Source: Cristatella mucedo (Eukaryota > Bryozoa > Phylactolaemata > Cristatellidae). Taken from it: a stretch of 64,000 bases of DNA. Where the stretch lies: positions 12,688,001-12,752,000 of the forward strand of contig WPIO01000005.1 in the NCBI GenBank assembly GCA_009760855.2, given 5' to 3'. Both the position numbers and the translations under genes were made by a program. The notes below the pieces were generated by a model that worked only from the letters and a program-made list of their open reading frames with translations, was not told where the DNA came from and made no database searches. Positions 41,597 to 54,100 of this stretch are shown one piece after another (the first letter of the stretch is position 1; every line of letters begins with the position of its first letter).

Positions 41597-42407
41597 GTTC
41601 TTGGCAAGGGGTGCATTACCCGTTCGCTGCGACCCTTCCTGGCTCGGTGTGCAAGAGGACTACGCCCACTGCGTGCACCACTTGTTATGGTATTTGCAAG
41701 TCCTGAAGGTGAGGAGAGGCTTTGGCGGTCGGACTTGCAGAGTGCCAGGAAAGCAGAGGCGACAGCGCAGAAGCGGCTGGAGGTGGAGGCCGATAAAGCG
41801 CGGCTGCTGCGCTCGGATTTCGTAAACGCTAGTCGGACTGGGGAGGCCGGCAAGAGCGACCGGAAGCGGCAGCAGCAATTACCAACGGGGTGCCGGGCGA
41901 CGAAGGCAGAGCCAGCAGAGATGGCGTCAGAGACATCGGCAGAGCCCGCAGAAGCGGCGGCAGAGACAGCGGCAGAGCTTGCAGATTCGGCGTCCACGAG
42001 CGAGGCGTAGGCATCCGGCACAGAGATGGCAGCGTCCGGTACAGAGGCAGCAGCGTCTGGAAGAGAGACGGCTGTGTCTGCCAGAGAGGAGGCTCTGTCT
42101 GCCAGAATGGTAGCGGCGGTTGGGAAAGCACGAGGTATCTGCCTCACGAAGACGCGAGAGGCAACACCGGTTGCAGTACACAAGACAGAAGCCGGCTTTA
42201 GGGCGAGTGCCCGGAAGCCCCGTGAGGTGGCAGAGACTGGTCCTGCATTGGAGAGTGGTGGTGCATTGGAAAGCTGTATGGCTCTGCGACGCGGCAAAAC
42301 TCGTGCCATACATAGCCGGCAAGTTAGAAAAGGCCGTGCTTTCACTTGCCTCCTCCAAGCGGTCGTTACCTAGCCTCGTGCTAGATGAAAAGGCAGTTAA
42401 GGACGGC
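41416..42407 (+). mobile_element. Internal region of short LTR element III
   Basis: Only about 1 kb between the LTRs. Frame 41552-42010 runs through a (TA)n tract, then Ala/Glu/Arg-rich sequence (ARKAEATAQKRLEVEADKAR, AEMASETSAEPAEAAAETAA). Frame 42026-42373 ends RKGRAFTCLLQAVVT. No protease, reverse transcriptase or integrase is visible, so this is a non-autonomous element. Confidence 0.65.
41551..41592. repeat. (TA)n microsatellite
   Basis: About 20 TA units inside element III; gives the artificial Tyr-Ile repeats in open frames. Confidence 0.95.
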
Positions 42408-42706
42408 ATGTATTTTTATTACGATGTTGTAATGATTTGTGTTGTTGTTGCCTCATTTGATCTCGAGATCAAGCGGGAATGTGGCTATTTTGAGTTTATG
42501 ACGCTGTCGTTGGCTTATGGCCTGTTGTGATTTATGATAGCGGTATATAAGTAACAGGCGGCAAAGGCCCGGAGAGTCAGGTCGGGGACGTCGGACGGAC
42601 AGTCGCCTACTGGCCGCTGCTGCGTCCGCGTGAATACATTTCTTTGAGCCCACTTCAGTTATCTTTGTGGTAACGCGCACCTGCCACTTAGAAAATGTCA
42701 AACTAC
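42408..42706 (+). mobile_element. 3' LTR of element III
   Basis: Possible start TGTATTTTTATTACG; clearly paired with the 5' copy from about 42478: GTGGCCTGTTG-type sequence, GGTATATAAGTAACAGGCGG, TTTGAGCCCACTTCAGTTAT, end AATGTCAAACTACA. The first 70 bases have no partner in the 5' copy. Confidence 0.7.
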
Positions 42707-43475
42707 ACATAAGTTTAGCTGTACCTGTGGCCGACTTCATATGGCGCCAATGAAGTATCGTAGCGCCGGCAAGAGAAATGTGCCGTCTTGTCTGCGTGAG
42801 TGAACACAAGATCTCAGAATACAGAGGACAGCGCATCGCCTCAATCTCTCACCATCATTTGTCCATTTAAAAGACAGCGAATCATATTTTAAGAAACCAA
42901 GAGTATCGTGTAGACAACGAGAATCCTATCTCGAGTTCGAAAATGAACAGCTTATTTTCTGCAATTAAGCGATTTTACGTTCACGCTTACAGCTGATTTT
43001 GTTGGCTTTCAGGAACTCATCATTAATACGGACCCGGTAGCTCGGAGAAACACAAGCAAGTATGGTTTCTGCTTCCTTTTAATGCCGTTATGATGCTAGC
43101 CCCGTGTTTTTAGGAAACTGTGTCCTATCAATAACTAATCCAAACTGCTCACGAAAGAGAAATCAAAAGTAAAGTATGATAATTCAAATATACTTATTGA
43201 ACTATAAATATCACAGATTTTAAATTTCGCGAAAAGTGTTAGGGCAATTAGCGGCTTTAGCTGTATGGTCCAGCCACTCGGAGACATGCTTAAAAATGTG
43301 CATATGAAAAACCACTTCTAAAAGTGTCATTGCAAATCACCGGAGAATATGGCTATCAAGCATATTTTCACATCTCGTTGAGGTGACGACGTATAAGTAA
43401 ACTGCACAACAAAGAAAATAAATCTGTTAGTAGAGGACTCCCGAGTATTTTTGAAAAGGCTATTGCTTGCATCCG
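42707..43475. other. Intergenic DNA downstream of gene B
   Basis: Between LTR element III and the gene B stop. AT-rich; no clear minus-strand AATAAA was found within 300 bases of the stop, and no repeat recognised. Confidence 0.45.
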
Positions 43476-43626
43476 TCAGGTGAGATCCCGGAGTATCTTA
43501 GCAAATGTCATCGTGTCTTTCAATGACATTCCTAATTTTTGATCCAGAACTTTATAGAAATAGGACGGAGCTGACAGCAGCGCACGCTTCATCTCACCAA
43601 CCTGTACACCAGTGAAGCCAGCAAGC
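43476..43626 (-). CDS. Gene B: SAM domain end and stop
   Basis: A 151-bp terminal exon, acceptor ACTTGTAG|G, encoding [40 protein letters not shown] and AKILRDLT before the stop. Same length and start phase as gene A 5867-6017. Confidence 0.9.
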
Positions 43627-46600
43627 CTACAAGTAGAGGCATTATTACATGTACCTCCAAGTACCGGCAACATTACATGGGCCTACACGTAGAGGCAGCA
43701 CTGCATGGGCCTATTGGCACCCAGTTTGAGATCGAGTGCACCATTGAGCATAGCTTGCAGTAGTGATTCCTGAACAAACTAAACGCACTGCAGATGACGG
43801 CTATCTTGTGCATTCTTCGGGTAATGATTCAATCGCAGCTATGCCGAACCATGCGCATATGGAGCGACAGACTTACCAATGTGTGGCTACTTCACAAAGC
43901 CACGAAGATCAATCGGGCGCGTTGCCTCGGAGTTATCTAAAGGGTACCCGCAGCGGAGCCGGAGCCTTTTCCGGTATACAATGGATCGAAGCGTTGGTAG
44001 CACTGCAGCCAGCACAGTGCGAGAAACAGGTGCTAGCCCGTGCAGAGGCGAAACAAATACTGATGGATCTGGCCTGCCGAAGCCGTACGACTACAGAGTC
44101 CTAGAGCTGCAGCGATACACGCAGGTATGCTGATGGCAACATATCAGGCAGCGCCCTTACAGAGCGCCCATTTCTTATCTCAATAGCAAGTCAATGTCGT
44201 TAACGTAGAGTGGTCTACTCGATAGCCAGCCTCTACAGAGGGCTACACCCGGTGCAGCACCAGCCGTAGCACAGAACACACTAGCTCGAAAGTCCTAACT
44301 CATTAGTTCCTAGTCCAGTAGCTGACTAACTATTTGTACAGATGCCCAGCTGGACTGTCTAAACTATAGCTTATGAAATTTGTGGTGCAACTAGTTTATG
44401 ATTCAGGAACCACTAATACTCTCCACGGCTGTCATAATCTGGATGATCAAGCAAGCCAATATTTTTGTAGCAAGGCGAGTTCTCAAACCTAGGACTCGTG
44501 GTACAATTGCAATTGGTCCCAACCGTCATCATGCGAGACGGTAGTTGAAGTAGCATCGACGATTAACCAGTATAGGTTAAGCTCACCGGTAAATACCGAT
44601 AAAGGATCGCCCACCACAGGAATCGAACCCTCGGTTCCGAGGTCGTGAAAGCAAACGCTTTACCCAGTGTGCCATCACGGCTCACCGTACAAGTTAAGCT
44701 CATTATACAGCAACAGGATGCAGCATGAGTCTAAAAGACTTTTATCATAAGAGAACCCTTTTCAATAACAATAGTAATAATAATAATAATAATAATAATG
44801 CACTTGATAAAGCACCCTCAGAGAACTCAATCTATACCTAGGCGCTTTACTTTGGCTGCAAAGGGAAATGCAATTGAATCGTGAGTAATATCATGCTTGA
44901 TAAACCACATGAACAACGGGGTTAGGGGTGTCATGCACAGGGTCAGCATGCAAATGTGGTTAGTGGCAGCATGCACAGTGTCAGCACGCATAAGCACATC
45001 AAGGACGAATCACAGGGACCCACTAAATGCTGTCCTAAATAGGTGTGTTTTTACGTTCTTTTTAAACGTGGTCAAGTCAGGGAATGTTCTGACGCAAGTC
45101 GGGAGGGACTTCCAGGCTTTGGGAGCATACAAACTAAATGCATGGTCTCCAAAGGATTTGAGGTTTGTACGAGGTAGAGGTTTCAAGAGCCACGACAATC
45201 GAAAAATGGCATCATTATACAAACGCAACGACATCTACTCTCCAACTGCCGACTATGGCACATCTTTTTCAGCGGTCCTGAACTGCTACTTCTATGCTAC
45301 TCACTACCTCAACTGCTCTCCTAACTCTGCTATGCTTCCCAATTTCTCTTTGTTGCGTGAGACGAAGTCTGTTGGCTACCGAATGCGTACCGAAAGCCGC
45401 TTAGGCTGTGAGTGCGCTATACAAAACTCTCCTGCGTAACACCCACATGGTCTTTATGACTTTGTGGAGTTACTGACGGAGATACATTACATTACATTAC
45501 AAGCGATCCTTGTGAATTTTGGCTGGTTTCTTCGGGGCCGTTGCAGCGTTGCCCCGTGTCACTAAGAAAGTACCGAGCCTTGGCCACATTAGCAGCAATT
45601 TTCACAAGTAAGCAAAAAAGTGAACTCTGCACCCGATGCAGTTGCTACTAGTCTTGTTCGCACTGTCAGTGACCAGACTGAATGGTTAAATTTCAAATAT
45701 GCAAACCTGGTCACCTGGTGGTGCTATGCTTCGCACCTGCCGTTGCCGATGGTTTTGCTCCCTGGTCCTGGTTCCTATCGTTCCGAGCCGCTTCCTTCCC
45801 ACTTGATACTGCTTCAATTAATTCAGTGTGCATACTTGGGTTCTTCCAGCTACAGATATCCATCGCTGGACAGCTCCCAGGTTGTTGCCTTCTTATCCAG
45901 ACATCCTCCAGACAATTGCCCCCCCTGGCCGTTCGTCGTCCATATGTTATTTCATACCGTTTTAATCCCAAACACTCGAAAGAGAACTTCGCAGCAGTTG
46001 ACTCAAGAAACAAAACAGTACTCCAATTACAAATAAAACTGTCGGCTCTCTTTATTCAAATCATTGTGCATACTTTCAAGCTGTTTTAGGTAAAAACCGA
46101 GTGGTTTGGTCCAGCGGATAAGGTGCTCGCCCCGACCAAGGTCTGGCTGAGGTCGTGTGCTCGAGCCCCGAGGCATATGTGAAGCGCCTGAATATAGATT
46201 AAGTTCTCTTGGGGCGCTATTTAAGGGAATTATATAAATAAAAAACATATGAAGCATATGCCATACATATCTCTATTCCCCTCGGTCCATCGGTTTGAAT
46301 GCTTCCGGTATAATTTGGCCGCAAATCATCCGCCGGAACTCGTGGCCCGAGAAAAGCTCCCACCAATCTGCACTGCAAACCTATTGAGCAGTGTATATGC
46401 TAACCGGATGTCGGATCCGTAGGTTCACGTTGCTCAGTACTTTCTGCTTGTCCATCGGCCAGTGCGGATGCTATTCACCTGCTTCTACAACATTGGAGCT
46501 GCCGACTCGACTTAAACGAGCGCTATCATATATGCACTCCTGATCTGCGTGATATGATGCTCGCCAGCACTTAACCTTGGCCATCGTTCGTTCAGTCAAA

Positions 46601-49600
46601 TATGCGTTATCATACAACTCATACTAGGAACTTGTCCTCGCTTGTATCGCACACCGCTCAAGCACTACACACTAATTACGAATCGCTGGCTGGGCTTAGA
46701 GGTGCTTGCTCTACCACTATTTGTCACGCCTCTGCAAGGACATGCAGCCCACCCGGTGTCCGGACTCTAGTTTTTGAGCTGTGCCTCCCACCGGTATGAA
46801 AGCCTCTGGGAACCGTGCAGTCAGTTTGTATGATCTCAAAGACTGTAACTCACTCCTGACTCCCCTGACTAAGCTACAATCCAACTAGTCCTGACAGAAT
46901 CTGCTTGGCCCATCCATTGTCTTCTGCGTGCTTTAGCACATTAAAACTGTATACATTACTACTAAAAAATTGAAATGCTTCAATTTAATCATATTCAAAG
47001 TGCCTAGAAAATAATTTATTTTCCTTGGGGTATGGAAATGTACTATTCTTATTATTATAATTATCATTATTGGCAAATGAAGCCAGCAACTAGAGCTAGC
47101 AACCAGAGCTAGCGGAAATGGGTCGCGAACAGTTTTAAATGTGGACGAACTTGAATTATCTTTCTTTATTAACTCAAATTTTTTGCAAAGATCAAGAACA
47201 ATTTATTTCTTAGTTTCTCCCGTGCGTTAAAGTTAAACTCTGAAGTGCTCCTATTCCGCAGGTGCACTGCCTAAAAGCCGTAGCTAAAGCAGGCGCCTTT
47301 TGTACTTGGACTCACCAACGCCAAGGATTTCATATTCCCGATAGCAAGCTGTCGGTGAACACGGACGGATTATCAAAAGCATGCGTCCGTAAAAAAGCTA
47401 ACACACTGAACGTGACGAAATAGAAAGCATGTTAAAGGAACTAGACAGAATTTAGCACTGCAATGTGGCAGTAAAAGCAGCTGCCATGTCTAGCCAAATT
47501 CTTACTTGTCGCAGCAGTGCTGAAGCCCATGCTTGCACAGCCACTGTCTCACTTCTGTATCTGTCCAGTGGCTTGCCGCTAGATCAACGGCTGTCACGAG
47601 ATCGACGGTATCAAATCGAGAAGGTCGTGTCCCTGGCAGAGCCGTTGCAGCAGTAGCAGCAGCAACTGCAGTAGTTGCAGGAGTAACAATTGGAACACGA
47701 CTTCCTGAAATAGAAGACCAATATTTAGGTCATTATATTAGGCCGTAATACACGATATTTTTACCATCATAATAATAAATAATACAAACTGATGGAACTT
47801 TCCCAGAGAAGCTAATGTCTTTCTAGGCACTTCACATATGCTGTAAAGGAAGCGTCTCTCCCCTTTGCTCTCTCTTTCTCTCTCGCTCTCCCTCTTTGCC
47901 TGTCTCTGCCTCCCTTTTTCCGAAGGTTCTTTCGTGTCGTTTTTAAATAGCTTCTTTGTCTCTCTTTCTCTCTTTCCGAAGGTTCTTTCGTGTACATTAA
48001 ACTTTTTTAAAACAGCTATAACTTTTATATAACTATATATGAATGAAGAGAGCACCACACCAGATTATTAAATCCTACAATATGCCATGGCTATCCCATC
48101 GCTTTATTTTTTTCAGATACGGGAATATAGCACTACATCTGCACACGATGGAAAGATGAGAAAGCCTGCGCATATTGTATAAGTTAAGTTGCGGGCTTTA
48201 AAATACGTTCGCGAATAAGGTTTGAACTTGCAAAGCCACAGGAGTCAATGGGCAGTCAAGAACTGCAAATGAATATTCTTTTGACGAGAAATTTGACAGC
48301 CGCATTTTTTTTATCGAAATGCAACGGACAGCAAGCCTATACACACTGTCCAAGAATATGCACACATAACAGGTGAAGGCAGCGCCCAAATGGGAACTAG
48401 TCGAGAGCTGGTCCGGTTTGTTTCGGAAACTCGTGAGCTATGGTAATTAAACATATATAGCCAATCAAAGCTGTTATTCTGTCAATACGGCAAGACAACA
48501 ATTTACGAAATGAAATGCGCTGGTTCTACGCTCTTTCTCGAGCGTGATGTCGCGAGCTCGGTGTCCCGCGTACGCTTGAACCTGATGAACTCGAGGAAGC
48601 TGAAGCAATTGAACGAATCGACTGACGCCCTGCGACCAAGGCTGGGCAGGCTCATTAGGAGTCAAATTGTATTGACCTATCCTCGAAGCAGAATTTGAGT
48701 TTCAGCGACTACCATGCCCGTCTATTTCAAAGTATCGTAATTTCCTGTAGTTATGTGCGCCCCCTTGTATTCACCGGGTCAATGGTCTCCCGCAGTGCCT
48801 CGTTGTCGTGTCGCTGGTGGGCAGTCTTGACAAGCATGCAGTTTACAATCTGTGCCGCCGCTGACAGTCTTCCAGTTACCGAACCCGCCCGCTGGTGAAC
48901 GAGTCCGAGCAGTACAAGGAAGTAAGAAAGGACGCACGGATAAGCTTTAAGTAAACGTTCTCTGCAATGAAAGAATACACAGCCAATTAAATGACTGAAA
49001 CTAGGATGGCTGAGGGCGATCGGTGACTTTTTAAACTTTTGGCTGCCAGATCACGCATGTAGTGATGGAATGAACCGACCGTGAAGCAAGTAGGAATGAC
49101 GTATATCTTCGACAGCGCTCTAGTAGTATGTCGAAGTAGCCCTGAGCTGTTACCTCCACGCTACTCACTACGTCAACTGCCCTCCTGGATTAACTATGCT
49201 TCCCTCTTTCTCTTTGTTTCTTGAGATGAAACCTGCTGGCTGCCGAATGCGTACTAAAAGCCGCAACTGTACACAGTGCTACTGCTTCTCGACGATCTGC
49301 TGTCTTTCTACTGTCTTATCAAATGCTATGCATGACATCGTGCCATCGTATAGAGTGCATTCTTATTGACCTTGTTTGCTTTACACCGCAGTGGCCAGTA
49401 TGATGCATATCTGGGGATTCTATGCAGATATGTAATGTAATGTAATGTAATGTATCTCCTTCAGTAACTCCACAAAGTCATAAAGACCATGTGGGTGTTA
49501 CGCAGGAGAGTTTTGTATAGCGCACTCACAGCCTAAGCGGCTTTCGGCACGCATTCGGTACCCAACAGACTTCGTCTCACGCAACAAAGAGAAAGTGGGA

Positions 49601-51062
49601 AGCACAGCAGAGTCAGGAGAGCAGTTGAGGTAGTGAGTAGCATAGAAGTAGCAGTTCAGGACCGCTGAAAAAGATGTGCCATAGTCGGCAGTTGGAGAGT
49701 AGATGTCGTTGCGTAAGTAAAGAATACGTGTGCGCTTCTGACCCACATCACGTCAGTAGGTAACACTCTTAAAGCAAACTATAAAGAGTAAAAGTACTCA
49801 GAATACATTCATAACTGAGCCGGTTATATGCACGTTTCACTACGAAGTGCTACACCTTTTAGCAACACAAAGAGCTAAAACTCACAAGATTGCTTGAAAA
49901 TCCTGCTAAAGTCTGCAAAGCAGACTAAGAACTATAACCTACCGGGTTCCACCATAGTAACCTGATCAATCGCCTTGCATAGGTTGACGAATGTTGCTTC
50001 CCAGCGATCCGGCTTTGTGAAGTCGTAAAAGAGTTTGGTGCCTAGAACCATTCCGAGCCACCCGTCGGCGATATAGCTCTGCTGCATCCGGACTGGTATA
50101 AATGGCTTCTGAATTTTGTAGCAATATTCTGCCTCTAAAAGAAACAGTAGGGCCTCTATTGGCGCGTTGCGAAACCATGCAAGCTAAACAAACACAATGA
50201 CATATTTAGTAAACATAAAATAGTGGAAAATGTAGCCGCATTCCTACAGCCCTCAATGAGTGATTACGAAGCTAAGGAAAAGAGTTAATGTCGTAATAAT
50301 TAACGAAATAAGCATGTTGTTGATTAAAGTTGTTTGCAGAGACGGGCGAGCTACAATTAAACATGAGCATAGTTTTCATTTTTATGCAGGTCAGGTGATT
50401 CACAGCTGTACCTAAGCTTTAACAACTGCCTGCCTACCAGCACGTCAAAGTCTCCAAATTCTCTTGCTGCATGTACTGTTGACATTCACACCTAGATGGC
50501 AACAAACTTCCTCAAATTGAGTGATGATAAAACTCACCTACTATTTATGAGCAAACCTAGTGTTACTCAAAAATAAGAAAGCCTATCCCACAAAATGAGC
50601 TCGGCCAGCGTACTCCTGCGGCACCAGCACATAATCTGGGTATGAGTTGTTTTCAAAAATGACCTTTCACCAGATCACCAGTAGCTGAAAGTAGACCAAA
50701 TTGATGTGGAGGCATTGTGCTCATCAAAAGACCAGTGATTTTTGGAGTGTTATTCCTAGATTACTGGCAGACGCCGCTGGAGTGATAGTAGCTAAACAAA
50801 TCTTGAGGGTAAAGTCTTTTAACATTCGTTTGACATTAGCATTTCTAATAACTACTAGATTTTCCTATCAGAATTAAGCTTCAGGCAGTTAGTAGCCAAC
50901 TAAACGTGAATTTTATCGATGCAGACGTACGGGGGTTAAGTGACCTGGATGAGGAGCAAGCCTTAGAAGGGTCGAAGAGTCGAAGGATAGGTCAAGCTGG
51001 GTGTCAGGGGTAAATAAATGAAAACCAAGATTCCATTTGGCGATGAAAGTCGAGAGAGAGAG

Positions 51063-51145
<83 letters not shown>

Positions 51146-54100
51146 TTATCGAAAAGGATGGAAAGAAGACCAAAGAACTATGAAGGGCTACCACACACTT
51201 TAAGTGCACCCCAGACAGACACTTACATACATTCTCGGAAATCTGTCACCAACGTATGATTTGACCCAGCGACGTGGGGTCGGCGTCAAATCCCGAGGGG
51301 CGAAAAGAAACATATTCGCAATTGCCTTTTTTGAACGTGTCATTTACAGCGATAGCCCAAAAGGATCTGAAATAACGCCACAGATAAAGCTGCCAGTTTA
51401 GTCAACTCCAGTCAGTTTTTACATTTACGCTATTCAGCTTGAAAGACTTAAGGAAACCGTTTTCATTTCACGAACAGGCCTTTATAACACTAGGCAAAAA
51501 AACATAACGTTTCAATGCAGAAAAGAGAGGAAGATTATTCTCAAAATAAGACTAAGTTTAAAAAAAATTGTTCACGCTTTAGAGTCTCCACCCACAAGGT
51601 CCTCCGCAGAACCAAGACGCGGCAAAACATTAAATAATGATAAGACATTTGTGTAGCGCCTTCAAAGATCTAAATGTAATGTATCTCCGTCTGTAACTCC
51701 ACGAAGTCATACAGACCAGGTGGGTGTTATGCAGGAGAGTTTTGTATAGCGCACTCACAGCCTAATCGGCTTTCGGTACGCATTCGGTGCCCAACAGACT
51801 TCGTCTCACGCAAAACAGAGAAAGTGGGAAGCATAGCAGAGTCAGCAGAGCAGTTGAGCTAGTGAGTAGCTTGGAAGTAGCAGCTCAGGACCGCTGAAAA
51901 GGATGAGCCATAGTCGGCAGTAGGAGAGTAGTCGTCGTTGCGTAAGAATCGAGTAAGCGAGTTCCACAGCCTAGGACCTGCAGAGCTAAAACTTCTGTCA
52001 CCAACGGACATTAAGCGGAGGAATGGAATAGCTAATTTATTGTCCACACAGGACCTGAGGGTGCGAACAGGCTGAAACTGGTGCAGCAGTTCAGCTAGGT
52101 ACGAAGGAGCCAAGCCGCGGCGGGCCTTGTGGGTCAGCGTAAGAACTTTGCTTTGGATCCGTTGCTCAACCGGCATCCATCCAAGCTCTTTTAGCAAAGG
52201 AGACACGTGCTCAAACCACTGGGACTTGAAGACTAGCCTTGCAGCCATATTCATAGTCTGCTGCCGTTGTCTAATAGCTTTCTTTGGCAGCCCAGCCAAT
52301 AAGGAATTGCAATAACCAAGCCGAGACAGAACTAAGGAGGTAATTAAATTTTTACAAGCAACTGTGGGAGACAGCTAATCTTGGATAGGGATCGGACGTG
52401 ATGGTTAGCTGTAGAAGCAGTCTTCTGAATGAAGCTTTCCAAATTGAGGCAGCTGTCGAAAACGACACCTAAATTTCGAGCACGTGGTGATGGTCGCACA
52501 ATAGCATAACCTATTAGAACAGAAAAGCCTTTTAATCCAGCCACACGCTTAGGGTGTCCTATGAGCAATCTCTTTCTATGCACGTTATGTATGCTGTAAA
52601 GGAAGCTTACCAATATGATAATTTATAATATGTGCAGTGTCAGCATGCATGTGCATTGTGACCTTATCAAAATAGGAAATCCTCTTATATGTTCAAACTT
52701 TACTGAATGCACGGTTGCTGCAGACAGTACGAGAGATTTAATAATCGTAAGATGAATTTAGAAAAATGATAGACCTTAAACTTACCTTAACTAGTGAAAA
52801 ATAATTAACAAATCCAGCTACTTTGCTAGGTGGGCCTGAGTGTCGGCTAACCTAGCTGGTGAGCCCACTCTAATAAAGACAATTTTGCAGTTCATTCCTA
52901 ATGTATCAAAATCAATATAGAAACGCAAAAATAAAAATAGCTAGCACCAACTGCTTACGGGATGAAACATTGTGCGTATATTCAAAATTATAACAGTTAA
53001 TAAAACTTAGTTATTAGTATGGATTATCATATTAAAAACTGATAATAACATTCTCAAAAATCATCATTTCAATCAGAATAATCAAGCACATACATTCACA
53101 CTATTTTAACTCAGATTAGGTACAGGCTCTAATTTTTTTTATAACTTTATGATCCTACGAGCATGATTAACATACGCTGAGATAAAAAGATTTGCTGTTT
53201 GATTAATTTCCAAAAAACTGTTTGCGGAGGAGCTAAATAATGCTCGATACTTATCATGATCAAAGTGTGTACAATGGTAACTTAAGCCATACCCATACCG
53301 CAATGAGCAACATGCTTATCGCAATTACGCAGGTTTGAGATTATTGAGAGGTAAAAATAGCGCAATGACATTAGAGTAGTAATATAAATTTACCAGCATT
53401 CTCAGGGTTCTCTGGCCTGAACTCGATGCTGCATGTGCATTGGCGTAGGTGCGTGGGATGGGAAAGGCTTTCCTCTTTATGTCTGGCAGTAAGTAGGGGG
53501 ACTATGGCTTCAGCCATTCAAGCCCGACTTTAAAGAGATAACCGTTTAGCTCACCTTAAACTCGTATTTTTCTCAGAAAGTAGACAATTATGCAACCAAA
53601 CCTGCCTAAAATCCCTATTCAATGGACCCGTTAACAGTGGCTTTTATGGAGTAATGCACATATCCAGGTTAGACCGAGAAATAATGTTGAATGCCACGAC
53701 CGTCAACAGTGGCTCGCATGTGCAAGCGGCACTTACAAGTGGCACTTATATCAAGTTTGAGAGCATGCCTATGTCCGGATACGATATCGCTAACAGGTTG
53801 ATTTCTGGCGCTAAATCAGCCGATCTTTACTGTTGACGTCCGACGTGAGGTTGGCAGCAGCGAGAACGTTTCCTCCGTTTTTAGGGTGGCTAATTGATGA
53901 CGATTAGATCAATGACGATTAGACCGATATCGGTCTCTGCTGCTCCAACGTGTCGTTTGGTTCTCGGCAGTATCGCCAGTGATGCAGCAATCATGCAGGT
54001 GCAACACAACTGCCAAAATTTAACTTTGAAACTTCAACAAATTAGTAAAAATCCACAGGAAATGCAGCTGCGATTCCAGATCTGCTATTTGCCAAACGTC

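Noticed and set aside
47860-47990. Arg/Glu-rich frame in gene B intron
   Set aside because: Comes from a CT-rich low-complexity tract with an internal short duplication; no sign of coding.
50913-51209. Ser/Leu-rich and Glu/Arg-rich frames
   Set aside because: They are produced by the (GA)n tract; only the flanking LINE-B scrap is meaningful.
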